Shown: positions 6,113 to 12,855 of the stretch, one piece after another
Layout: every line of letters begins with the position of its first letter
Numbering within the stretch: position 1 is the first letter of the stretch
Source: CAYPYS01 sp964445715
GTDB lineage: Bacteria; Omnitrophota; Gorgyraeia; Gorgyraeales; Gorgyraeaceae
DNA length: 13,438 nt
Reading direction: 5' to 3'
Assembly: GCA_964445715.1 (NCBI GenBank)
Contig: CAYULJ010000038.1
Coordinates: forward strand, 1 to 13,438
Program-made: the position numbers and the translations under genes
Notes under the pieces: model-generated
What the model was told of the DNA's origin: nothing
Seen by the model: only the letters and a program-made list of their open reading frames with translations
Database searches by the model: none

Positions 6113-7030
6113 TTAGCGCTTCCTAAATATCCTCTCCCTCTTAAATACTGGCTCGAAGAGCTCATGGGTCTCACCCCACAGAGTCTCTGTCATACCCAGC
6201 CATAGAATACCTTTTGGCCGGAGTGCTTTATGAAATTTTATTAGCACTTCTTCCTGAAGCTTGCGCTGAAAATATATTAGGACGTTTCGACAGACTATCA
6301 TATCAAAGCCGTAGAGTTTCTTGTCCTGCACTAGGTCGCAACGTTTAAAACGGGTGAGGTGACGAATTTCTTTTCGTATCTCGTATCTCGTATCTCGTAT
6401 CTCGTCACTGTCATTGCGAGCGAACGAAGTGAGCGAAGCAATCTCTCTTTGAGATTGCTTCGTCGGCACTTTGTGCCTCCTCGCAATGACAGAGGCGTTG
6501 CCTACTATCAACTCAAAATACTTACTTCTCAGACTCTCTTCTACCTTCTCCACCTTCTCCCACGGATACACTCCTCGCTTTGCCTCCTCTAGCTTATCCT
6601 GCATTATATCAGTACCATAAATGAATGCGGGAAAGCCCTGTATATTATTTTCTGCGTAAAACTCTTTTACCATCATGGCCAGAGAATAAGTCTCTTCACC
6701 TGTTGAACATCCTGCACTCCAGATACGAAGCGGCAATTTAAGTTGAGCTACCATCCTGCGCGCAACTAATATATGCAAAATGTCTCTATTGACAATCTCC
6801 CAAATATGTCTATCTCGAAAAAAGTCTGTTACACCTATAAATAGGTCGCTGACCAAACGCCAATAGAGATGATAATCCTGATCTATCATCTCAATATATC
6901 TCTCCAATGAGGAAGCGCCGTCAAACTTTATGCGCCGCTCTATCCTGCGCTGTAGAGTCCCTTCCTTGTAGTCGTTGAGTACAAGGCCCTTCTCGCGGTG
7001 TAACTTATTGAGTAGCAATGATAAATCCAT
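6113..7030 (-). CDS. cheR: CheR-type protein-glutamate methyltransferase with in-frame repeat insertion
   Basis: A 305-residue CheR homolog that would methylate receptor glutamates with S-adenosylmethionine. The N-terminal helical domain has YKEGTLQRRIERR, typical of CheR. TDFFRD is at 68-73, the SAM-binding segment IWSAGCSTGEETYSLAM is at 103-119, GTDIM is at 139-143, and FDMIVCRNVLIYF is at 242-254. Residues about 178-221 (IARRHKV...DTRYEIRKEIR) are not CheR-like. They are the translation of an 85-base palindrome plus a heptamer array, placed between KYFELI and HLTRFKRCDL in or near the beta-subdomain. All core motifs survive on both sides and the frame is open. No CheB partner or MCP is in the window. 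No ribosome site precedes the ATG: a heptamer array ends directly before it. Confidence 0.9.
   Translation of the reverse strand: MDLSLLLNKLHREKGLVLNDYKEGTLQRRIERRIKFDGASSLERYIEMIDQDYHLYWRLVSDLFIGVTDFFRDRHIWEIVNRDILHILVARRMVAQLKLPLRIWSAGCSTGEETYSLAMMVKEFYAENNIQGFPAFIYGTDIMQDKLEEAKRGVYPWEKVEKVEESLRSKYFELIVGNASVIARRHKVPTKQSQREIASLTSFARNDSDEIRDTRYEIRKEIRHLTRFKRCDLVQDKKLYGFDMIVCRNVLIYFQRKLQEEVLIKFHKALRPKGILWLGMTETLWGETHELFEPVFKRERIFRKR
6374..6408 (-). repeat. Perfect heptamer array within cheR
   Basis: Four perfect TCGTATC units plus one divergent unit occupy 35 bases on the plus strand. On the minus strand the units are ACGAGAT with a final ACGAAAA. It is translated in frame as DEIRDTRYEIRK. 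The unit is stop-free in all frames on both strands. It directly abuts the palindromic element. Confidence 0.9.
6408..6492. mobile_element. 85-base palindromic insertion element (MITE-like) inside cheR
   Basis: Perfect 13-base outer arms CTGTCATTGCGAG (6408-6420) and CTCGCAATGACAG (6480-6492) surround perfect 12-base inner arms CGAAGCAATCTC (6434-6445) and GAGATTGCTTCG (6451-6462) with a 5-base loop, plus a side hairpin GGCAC-TTT-GTGCC. I recall similar TCATTGCGAG...GAAGCAATCTC palindromes as abundant repeats in many genomes. They behave like the Rickettsia palindromic elements that insert in frame into genes. Here the element is translated within CheR as roughly residues 180-209. It encodes no protein of its own. 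Confidence 0.85.
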
Positions 7031-7033
7031 ATT

Positions 7034-7068
7034 CGTATATCGTATGTCGTATATAGTATATCGTTACT
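7034..7068 (-). repeat. Left inverted heptamer array of the four-helix-bundle cassette
   Basis: Five units in 35 bases. On the minus strand the units resemble ACGATAT or ACGACAT and the last is ACGAATA, just before the ATG of cheR. It includes the stop codon of the four-helix-bundle gene (7064-7066) and fills the place where the cheR ribosome site should be. The same unit family occurs in inverted orientation at the other end of that gene. Confidence 0.8.
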
Positions 7069-7426
7069 TGAGTTTGCGCATCAAAACTGTTATCATCTTC
7101 GATAGATGATCTAACTTTTCACAAATTCTTGCCGTGTCTTTCCTGTCAATATATCTAAGTTCATTTGAGATTATAATTTGAGTTTCTAACTCAGCACAAG
7201 AACCTAATGTTATATACAAAAATTGCTTATATTCCTTATTATGGTATCTCTTGAATCCCTCGGCTATATTCGATGGTAAAGATACTGCCGCTCTTCTCAT
7301 TTGTGAAGTCAAACCGTATAATTCTTTATCAGGAAACCCCTCTGTCAAACTATAGATATCTTTAACGATCTCTATACCCTTCTGCCAAATCTTCAAATCT
7401 TTAAAGCTTTTTATCTTATTTTCCAT
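7064..7426 (-). CDS. Four-helix-bundle protein (23S rRNA intervening-sequence / bAvd-like family)
   Basis: A 120-residue protein with the hallmarks of the TIGR02436-type four-helix-bundle family: FKDLKIWQKGIEI at the start, FPDKELYGLTSQMRRAAVSLPSNIAEG (about 31-57), and GSCAELETQ (about 76-84). Length is standard for the family. Members are encoded in intervening sequences of rRNA genes and are homologous to accessory proteins of diversity-generating retroelements; their own role is poorly known, nucleic-acid binding being likely. Here it stands between a PAS gene and cheR, bracketed by inverted heptamer arrays. No ribosome site precedes the ATG, which adjoins the right array. No reverse transcriptase or rRNA gene is in the window. 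I infer a small mobile cassette. Confidence 0.9.
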   Translation of the reverse strand: MENKIKSFKDLKIWQKGIEIVKDIYSLTEGFPDKELYGLTSQMRRAAVSLPSNIAEGFKRYHNKEYKQFLYITLGSCAELETQIIISNELRYIDRKDTARICEKLDHLSKMITVLMRKLK

Positions 7427-7465
7427 GTCGCGATATACGATATGCTATATACTATATACGAAATT
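7424..7465 (+). repeat. Right inverted heptamer array of the four-helix-bundle cassette
   Basis: On the plus strand, units such as ACGATAT and ACTATAT repeat with period 7 and end with ACGAAAT. It touches the ATG of the four-helix-bundle gene on one side and reaches the stop of the two-PAS gene (7464-7466) on the other. Read as reverse complement it matches the left array, so the outer ends TATTCGTATAT and ATTTCGTATAT point away from the gene like terminal inverted repeats. Confidence 0.8.
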
Positions 7466-8378
7466 AAGATTTTTCACGAACTTTCGCTTCCAGCTCCTTC
7501 ACCTTCGCTTTCAGCTCCAGTATCATCTTCTCTCGCCCCATAGTTGCTTTCTGGAATCGTTCCATGTCGCGCATCTTCTTCTCAACTGCCTCTTCTGCCT
7601 TTTTAATCACAGACATGTCTTTGGCGGTATGGACAAAGCCTGTAACCCGGCCTTTATCATCAAGAAGAGGTGAGGCGCTAACCAATAGAGGCAAGCCAAT
7701 ATTAGGGTCGTCCACTTCTATTGTATGAGATTTTTTATCTTTTGCCGAGGCTTCAGAAGGACACCCTGGCCAGGTAGAATTTCTTTTGTGTAACAATTCA
7801 TAGCATTTTTTACCAATTATATCCTCAGGTTTTGCCTTAAGCATATCGACAAAGACCTTGTTCACCTTTGTTATGCGATAGTCCTTGTCAAGAACAAAGA
7901 CTAAATCAGGGATAGCATCAAATGTTTTTGACCACTCTGCTGCCGCTTCCTTTATCTCCTCCTCTGCCTTCTTGCGCTCGGTGATGTCAATAGAAGTGCC
8001 AACCCATTCCCGGACTTTCCCATCTTCTTTAGCCACAGGTACACCTCGAGCCAAGAAATGACGATAAATCCCATCGTGCCTGCGAACGCGATATTCGACT
8101 TCATAGCTACTTTTTGTAGCAACCGCTTTTTTCCATATCTGCGTGACGCGCTCAATGTCATCCGGGTGAACCGCCTCAGACCATCCCCAACCCTTGACCT
8201 CTTTATAGCTCTGGCCAGTATATCTTCTCCAGGATGGTATATCTTCTTCAACCTCTCCGTCAGCATTTGTAGTCCAGGCCAACTGCCCTGTGACTTCAAT
8301 ATAAGATCTATAGCGATCACTGATTGCGCGCAGTTTTTCCCCCGCATTCTTGCGCTTGATATCTCTCTTTTCCGCCAT
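7464..8378 (-). CDS. Two-PAS sensor protein without output domain
   Basis: A 304-residue soluble protein. PAS 1 (about 23-135) has the PAS_3/PAC features HPDD, YRVRRHDGIYRHFLARG and WVGTSIDITERKKAEE. PAS 2 (about 145-260) has FDAIPDLVFVLDKDYRI, PEDIIGKKCYELLH, a C-P motif in STWPGCP, and GFVHTAKDMSVIKKAEE. A coiled coil follows with FQKATMGREKMILELKAKV, the same tail as in the dCache/HAMP protein downstream. There is no kinase, cyclase or methyl-accepting domain and the stop is normal. A GAGGAG ribosome site lies about 8 bases before the ATG. PAS 2 could hold a cofactor or ligand, which is not determined. Proximity to CheR and the shared tail suggest a common partner. Confidence 0.85.
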   Translation of the reverse strand: MAEKRDIKRKNAGEKLRAISDRYRSYIEVTGQLAWTTNADGEVEEDIPSWRRYTGQSYKEVKGWGWSEAVHPDDIERVTQIWKKAVATKSSYEVEYRVRRHDGIYRHFLARGVPVAKEDGKVREWVGTSIDITERKKAEEEIKEAAAEWSKTFDAIPDLVFVLDKDYRITKVNKVFVDMLKAKPEDIIGKKCYELLHKRNSTWPGCPSEASAKDKKSHTIEVDDPNIGLPLLVSASPLLDDKGRVTGFVHTAKDMSVIKKAEEAVEKKMRDMERFQKATMGREKMILELKAKVKELEAKVREKS

Positions 8379-8393
8379 CTTTTTCTCCTCTTT

Positions 8394-8428
8394 ACGAGAT
8401 ACGATTCACGAACAACGATTCACGAATT
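8394..8428 (+). repeat. Heptamer array between the two-PAS gene and CheC-like 1
   Basis: Exactly five 7-base units on the plus strand, all beginning ACGA: ACGAGAT, then ACGATTC twice, ACGAACA, and a final ACGAATT. This is the cleanest demonstration of the ACGANNN pattern, with three variable positions and a fixed tetramer. It supplies the last codons and stop of the CheC-like 1 gene and leaves the ribosome site of the two-PAS gene intact. Confidence 0.9.
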
Positions 8429-9031
8429 AACTCCCACTACCTTCAGTATCTTTCTCAATGACCCCACATCTGGGATAAAGAAAAAATAGGCTACGATTTT
8501 TTCATCTACGATATTAAGTTCTGTATCCATAACCAGGGCTGAGTCTGCCTCTTTGCTTGTCTCAACAAGGATATTATCTACAATCGCACCTGCCATATCT
8601 TGCGCAAAGCCTGGTGAAGATACTAATAGTCTCATTTTTAAGAGCTTTCCTATTGCGCTTAAATAAGCGCCTGAGAGTATTGTCGTTGTCTCTTTAAGGG
8701 CTGATCGGGCCATATCATTAAGCATCTTGGTCTTACCTAATGGCAGGCCTAAGAGTGCATCCGAAAGTCTATTTGCCTCATCTTGTTGAAAAGAGAATAG
8801 TATTATTCCTGATACATCACCCAGAAGCTGCAGATATATTGCTGTTACAAGCGTCTCTGCTCCTCCAAAGACCTCTGGAGCTTTATCAATAGAGGTTAAA
8901 CTTACATCTGGGACCTTGATGTCGACTTTTTTCTTTAACATCTGTGACAGCGCAGTCGCGGCATTGCCTGCCCCTATTGTCACGATCTCCCGCAGCGCGT
9001 CTCTTTGTTCTTGGGTTAGTTTGTTATCCAT
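8420..9031 (-). CDS. CheC-like protein 1, both phosphatase asparagines replaced
   Basis: A 203-residue CheC-family protein, the usual length, with the duplicated pseudo-symmetric fold. CheC dephosphorylates CheY-P through D/S-x3-E-x2-N-x22-P motifs. Site 1 here is D11, E15, T18, P41 and site 2 is S110, E114, T117. The glutamates and the spacing are kept, but the Asn is Thr in both, so catalysis is doubtful and a binding or scaffold role is likely. The start follows RR1 with one base between stop and ATG and an AAGGAGGT ribosome site inside the end of RR1, implying coupled translation. The last residues come from a heptamer array. Confidence 0.88.
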   Translation of the reverse strand: MDNKLTQEQRDALREIVTIGAGNAATALSQMLKKKVDIKVPDVSLTSIDKAPEVFGGAETLVTAIYLQLLGDVSGIILFSFQQDEANRLSDALLGLPLGKTKMLNDMARSALKETTTILSGAYLSAIGKLLKMRLLVSSPGFAQDMAGAIVDNILVETSKEADSALVMDTELNIVDEKIVAYFFFIPDVGSLRKILKVVGVNS

Positions 9032-9032
9032 G

Positions 9033-9419
9033 TTAAACCTCCTTGTGGGCGTCTCTTAAAAGCTGTTTCACCTTACTAATTAGCTTCTCCGGATCATACG
9101 GTTTCTCGAGAAATGCGGCGACTCCTAGGTTGCCGCAAGTCGCCTTAGTCTCGTCATCATCTTTTGCAGTCATAACTATTACCGGTACATCCTTTGCGTC
9201 GTCCCTTGATCGTAATATCGCTGCAAATGATAGCCCATCCATATTTGGCATCATAATATCAAGAATGATTAATTGGAATTTCTCTTTTTTTAAAGCCTCT
9301 ATTCCAGCAATACCATCATTAGCAGTCCTTGTCTCAAAACCAGCTGCTTTTAACCGCTCACTAATGGTCATAGCCAGATCTAGTTCGTCTTCGATTATTA
9401 GTATGCGTTTGGACATCAC
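9033..9419 (-). CDS. Stand-alone response regulator receiver (RR1)
   Basis: A CheY-like single receiver domain of 127-128 residues with no output domain. Acidic pocket E10/D11, phosphorylation site D54 (LILDIMMP region), T84 and K106 (EKP) are all present, so it should be phosphorylated. It starts with GTG at 9419 or the adjacent ATG at 9416; the kinase stop overlaps as GTGATG, so it is coupled to the kinase upstream, its probable donor. CheC-like 1 follows after one base. CheY-like diguanylate or DNA-binding outputs are absent, so it probably acts by protein contact or as a relay. Confidence 0.9.
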   Translation of the reverse strand: MMSKRILIIEDELDLAMTISERLKAAGFETRTANDGIAGIEALKKEKFQLIILDIMMPNMDGLSFAAILRSRDDAKDVPVIVMTAKDDDETKATCGNLGVAAFLEKPYDPEKLISKVKQLLRDAHKEV

Positions 9420-11106
9420 ACCACCGGTAGCTTAATCAGAAACTCTGTTCCCTTGCCAAGCTGCGAGTTACAGGTAATCTCTCCTCTATGAGCCTTAATG
9501 ACCTCATGGGTCAAATAAAGCCCCAGCCCCATGCCTTTGATCTGTCCTGTAAAATCAGAATCTTGCTGGGTAAAGGTTTCAAATACGTGTTTTAGATACT
9601 GTTTTGGAATGCCAACACCATTATCCTTTATAGAAATCTCAACAAAATTCTTTTCCTGTTTTGCCTTTATCTCAATCCTTGTCTTTTCTGGATTGAATTT
9701 GACAGCATTATCCAGGATATTACCTATTGCTGTCTGAAGCCTATCATTATCAAAATATAAGCTCAATCCCTCATTTTTTATATCCAATAGAGATAGAATT
9801 TTCTTTTGCTCAAACTGCTCTTTGAAAGACATCAATAAGGCATCAAAAAATTCCTTGAGGTTACGTCTTTCTTTATGCAGGCCTACTGTCATTATATCTG
9901 CCNNNNNNNNNNAGTCGTCACTAGAGGAGTGGTCACAAAGGGAGTGGTCATTATATCTGCCTCTGTCTTTGTGAATTCCAGAAGGCTGTTTATTAAAGAC
10001 TTAAGGTATTGCGCCTGATTAAACGCCTTCTCGCTTACACTTCTCTGCTTCGGGTTAAGCTCTCCAAGAAGGCCTTCGTGAAGAAGGTTCACGCCTTCCA
10101 AAATTATAGTTAGTGGCGTGCGCAATTTATGTGATACAGTGGACATGAAAACTGTCTTTAGATGAGCGGCGTATCGCTCCTCTGATATATCCTTCAATGT
10201 CAGCATCATACCTATTATGTTATTACCTTCATCTTTAATCTTACTGCCTAAAACAGTGTAATAAATACCCTCTTGAGGTAAACTCAGTTCAAACCTAAGA
10301 TCCTCCTCATGAAGAAGGAGCTCCTCTATTCTTATGCTGGAGGTAAATTTCTTTAATGCCCCTAAGATATTGTCCCCTTTGTTTAAGGCCTCTACAACAT
10401 CAAACATCTTCTGTGCGCTTGGACTCATGAGGACGATATTCAGCTCTGGACTAACATAAATCAGGCCATCGCTCATGCTATCTATGGCAGTCCTGAGCTT
10501 GTCTTTTTCTTCTTTGAGTGAATGTACAAGTTTAAGGTTTTGGAATATTCTCATAATATGGTTTATAAAAACATCCAACATTTTAATATCGTCTTCTTTT
10601 ATAGAAATACGAGTCTGTCTGGAGCCTATAAATATCACGATAAGAGGTCTTTCTTTTTCAAATGTATTGATGATTATAGCAGGATGAAATCCGCATATAT
10701 CATCAGTGATCCTTAGAAAATCTAAAAATACTTTATCTTTAAGCTCTGAGGTGTCAATAATAGTCCCGGCATCTTTTAATTGCAAGATAACTTCATTGCT
10801 TATATTCAGGATCTCGTGTTCGAGTAAATTATCTATGCCTTTTAGGTATGCAGGTAATAACCTTCCTCCTTCATAGGTGAAAAATATCACCTTAGCTGCA
10901 CCAAACATTTCTGAAAGTATCTCAACGCTATACCTGTAGAGCTCTTCCATGGATCTTATCTCTTCGAGCTGCTGGACAGTCTGGTACAGCGCCTCTGCCT
11001 GGTACGCCCTCTTAGTCATCTTCTCAGTCTGCAATTTAAGCTGACGGGCAGTATCTTCAAGCTTCTCGGCCAGGATCTTTTGGACCTTATTGGTCTGTGG
11101 TCTCAT
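9416..11106 (-). CDS. Soluble GAF-like/PAS histidine kinase, interrupted by an assembly gap
   Basis: Two open segments (9892-11106 and 9416-9892) are halves of one kinase split by ten Ns. The first has a coiled coil (about 1-50), a GAF-like domain (about 50-190), a PAS domain (about 205-310) and HisKA with H326 in SHKLRTPL. The second has the ATPase domain with the N box NILDNAVKF, D box DNGVGIP and GMGLGL lid. Both sides read ADIM at the junction (TEADIM before, ADIMTVGLHKERRN after), so a normal gene would read TEADIMTVGL. The gap also holds 15-base repeats encoding TTPFV/TTPLV. With ten Ns the halves are out of frame, but gap length is arbitrary. The start overlaps the CheC-like 2 stop by ATGA and the end overlaps RR1, so kinase, receiver and CheC are one translational unit. 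Confidence 0.85.
9888..9961. repeat. 15-base direct repeats flanking a 15-mer array and scaffold gap
   Basis: GTCATTATATCTGCC occurs at 9888-9902 and 9947-9961. Between the copies are ten Ns (9903-9912) and two units of a 15-base repeat (GTCGTCACTAGAGGA and GTGGTCACAAAGGGA) plus a partial third. The unit is five codons long, giving the pentapeptide TTPxV. Either the array is a real insertion with target duplication that broke the assembly, or two contig ends overlap. Confidence 0.7.
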
Positions 11107-11714
11107 TTCGCGCTCAGCTTCTCCAATATCTTCGCCATCGCCTCTTCGCCAGGGACAAAGGCAAAGGAGCCGGTTATCTTGGTGCTGGACTCAATAAATT
11201 CAGTTGCAAGACACAATCGCTCTTTTTTATCACTAAATATCTCTTCGCAAACTCCATACATAATCACATCTGGCTTATCAAAGGTAAAAGAAGGCGCATG
11301 ATGAAATACCTTGAGGTTTAACATATCAGCTAAAACAGAGAAGAATGCACCCGTCAAGATGCCACCTGCCTCCTTGAGTGCAGACTGGGCTTTTTCATCT
11401 ATGAATCTTGTTTCACCTTGTTTTCTAAATAATAATAGATCGCTCAATTTTAATGCAGAATCTTTTCCAAACATAAAGATAACTGCACCCTGAACATCAC
11501 CAAGGGTTTTAAGGTATACACCTATAACTACTGTGTCTTTACTACCAACTATATTCTTTAGAAAAACTTCGTTTGGCACAATATCAGAGCGCGTGACTGC
11601 TATCATTATCTTTTTATTCAGCATCTGCGACATTGCTATCGCAGCATGCCCTGCGCCGATATTGTTTGCCTCTTTTAGGGCATCGATCTGGACTTCGCTA
11701 AGCTTGGTTTGCAT
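11103..11714 (-). CDS. CheC-like protein 2, one intact phosphatase site
   Basis: A 203-residue CheC-family protein. Site 1 keeps D11, E15 and N18, but the usual Pro at 41 is Thr. Site 2 has S111 and E115 with Gly in place of Asn (EAGG). One catalytic site is therefore likely active. A perfect AGGAGG lies 8 bases before the ATG. Its TGA overlaps the start of the GAF-like/PAS kinase by ATGA. By family knowledge the substrate would be a phosphorylated CheY-like receiver; RR1 and RR2 are the obvious candidates. It is clearly a paralog of the other two CheC-like proteins here (GAGHAAIAMSQML against GSGHAAIALSQLM). Confidence 0.88.
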   Translation of the reverse strand: MQTKLSEVQIDALKEANNIGAGHAAIAMSQMLNKKIMIAVTRSDIVPNEVFLKNIVGSKDTVVIGVYLKTLGDVQGAVIFMFGKDSALKLSDLLLFRKQGETRFIDEKAQSALKEAGGILTGAFFSVLADMLNLKVFHHAPSFTFDKPDVIMYGVCEEIFSDKKERLCLATEFIESSTKITGSFAFVPGEEAMAKILEKLSAK

Positions 11715-11729
11715 GTGTATCCTCCTTGA

Positions 11730-11830
11730 TTAGCTTCGTTAGCTTCATTAGCTGCATTAGCTTTTTAGGAAAATATTGGTATTACGCCCTAACTAGCTAA
11801 CGAAGCTAACAAGCTAAAAAGCTAATGAAG
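11730..11830. repeat. Inverted 9-mer arrays in the spacer between RR2 and CheC-like 2
   Basis: The left arm (11730-11768) repeats TTAGCTNNN with period 9 on the plus strand. The right arm (11791-11830) is the same family in reverse complement with period 8-9. The 15-mer TTAGCTTCGTTAGCT at 11730-11744 has its exact complement at 11795-11809, and CTTCATTAGCT at 11743-11753 has its complement at 11820-11830. A large imperfect hairpin around an AT-rich centre is possible. No U-run follows, so a terminator is not supported; it could attenuate or stabilise the transcript. Confidence 0.75.
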
Positions 11831-12205
11831 TTATTTTTTAACAAACTTCTCTACTGTAAACAAAAGCGACTCTGTTTCAAATGGTTTCACGACATAGCCG
11901 ACAGCGCCGATCTTGAGTGATTTTTTAGCCCACTCTTCTTCGTCTTTGCCACAGGAAAAGATTACAGTGGGTATCTTTTTTGTCGCCATTTCTTCTTTTA
12001 ATCTCTTCAAGGTTTCAAAGCCATCGATTCCTGGCATCATAATATCAAGCATTATGAGATCTGGCTTAGCCTCTCTTGCCTTTTCTATGCCACTCAAACC
12101 ATCTGGCGCTGTAATAACCTCGTATCCTGCAGCATCGAGCCTGAACCGTATGGTCTCGAGTAGATCTGGTTCGTCGTCTATTATGAGCACTTTTCCTTTT
12201 GCCAT
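11831..12205 (-). CDS. Stand-alone response regulator receiver (RR2)
   Basis: A 124-residue CheY-like receiver when started at the ATG at 12205, which has an AGGAGAA ribosome site; a longer frame to 12280 would overlap the CheC gene and add residues unlike any receiver. D10/D11, phosphorylation site D54 (MLDIMMPG), S84 in the Thr/Ser position and K107 (VKP) are present. There is no output domain. It follows CheC-like 3 after a 22-base spacer and the truncated kinase before that, giving a kinase-CheC-receiver set parallel to the CheC-kinase-receiver-CheC set downstream. Confidence 0.9.
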   Translation of the reverse strand: MAKGKVLIIDDEPDLLETIRFRLDAAGYEVITAPDGLSGIEKAREAKPDLIMLDIMMPGIDGFETLKRLKEEMATKKIPTVIFSCGKDEEEWAKKSLKIGAVGYVVKPFETESLLFTVEKFVKK

Positions 12206-12227
12206 GATATTCTCCTTTTTTGACGCG

Positions 12228-12839
12228 TTAAACGCCCAACGACCCCATAATCTTGGCAATCGCATTGCTTGCTGGTACAAAGATAAGGTAGCCCTCTATC
12301 CTGGTTGCTGCCTCGATAAATTCTGTTCTGATACATAAGACTTCGCTTACATCCTTTATCTCAACATCCTTGGCCTGAACAACCTTGCCAAGTATATCAA
12401 TCTTACCAGAGTGATATTCAGGTGTTGAAACCAATAAAGACATATTTGCCATCTCACTTATTGCATTTAAATAAGATGCCCCTATAATACTACCTATTTC
12501 TTTTAAGGCTGATTGCTCTAATTCATTTAATATCTTTGTAGCACCTTTTGACTGGCCCATAACAATATCACAAAGGGAAGTTGCCTTTTCCTTATCAAGG
12601 GTAAATAGCATTGCACCAGTTGCATCACCCAAGACCTGGAGGTCCACTAACACAAAATCCTTGCCTTTGCCATCTAAGACGGTATTCAATTGCGACAACT
12701 GGAGAATATCAATAGAAGGTATAGCAATCATAATCTTTCGGCCCATTAGCTGCGACAATGCTATTGCTGCGTGACCAGAACCAATGTTTCCTGCTTCGAG
12801 TAGTGCGCTCTTTTGCATCTCGGACATCTTGACTGACAT
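12228..12839 (-). CDS. CheC-like protein 3, site 1 intact
   Basis: A 203-residue CheC-family protein. Site 1 is complete: S11, E15, N18 and P41. Site 2 has S110 and E114 but Ser for Asn (EIGS). It is the paralog here closest to a canonical CheC and probably dephosphorylates a receiver, most simply RR2, encoded 22 bases downstream. An AGGAGG ribosome site lies 8 bases before the ATG, and the gene follows the kinase stop by 16 bases. No CheD, the usual CheC partner, is present. Confidence 0.9.
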   Translation of the reverse strand: MSVKMSEMQKSALLEAGNIGSGHAAIALSQLMGRKIMIAIPSIDILQLSQLNTVLDGKGKDFVLVDLQVLGDATGAMLFTLDKEKATSLCDIVMGQSKGATKILNELEQSALKEIGSIIGASYLNAISEMANMSLLVSTPEYHSGKIDILGKVVQAKDVEIKDVSEVLCIRTEFIEAATRIEGYLIFVPASNAIAKIMGSLGV

Positions 12840-12855
12840 AGCTTCCTCCTCTTAG

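Noticed and set aside
6374..6408. Short direct repeats that could suggest a CRISPR array
   Set aside because: The units are 7 bases and contiguous, with no 25-37 base repeats, no unique spacers and no cas genes in the window.
6408..6492. tRNA or small RNA gene, because of nested stems
   Set aside because: The stems have the shape of a palindromic insertion repeat, there is no acceptor or T-loop consensus, and it is translated within CheR.
7064..7426. Accessory gene (avd) of a diversity-generating retroelement
   Set aside because: The protein family is related, but there is no reverse transcriptase, template repeat or variable repeat in the window.
9033..9435. Long open frames on the plus strand, for example opposite RR1, cheR and the kinase at 174-2294
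   Set aside because: They are antisense to genes with clear domain motifs, are rich in Ser/Leu as expected of antisense frames, and show no recognisable domains.
9892..9902. Two separate genes: a kinase fragment and a stand-alone ATPase-domain protein
   Set aside because: The break coincides with ten Ns and a duplicated 15-mer, and both halves join to a standard kinase sequence, so the split is due to the assembly gap.
11730..11830. Rho-independent terminator between RR2 and CheC-like 2
   Set aside because: The hairpin arms are AT-rich repeats with no GC-rich stem followed by a U-run; it is better described as inverted arrays.
12206..12280. Longer start for receiver RR2 giving 149 residues
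   Set aside because: The extension overlaps the CheC-like 3 gene, has no ribosome site and does not look like a receiver; the ATG at 12205 has AGGAGAA before it.
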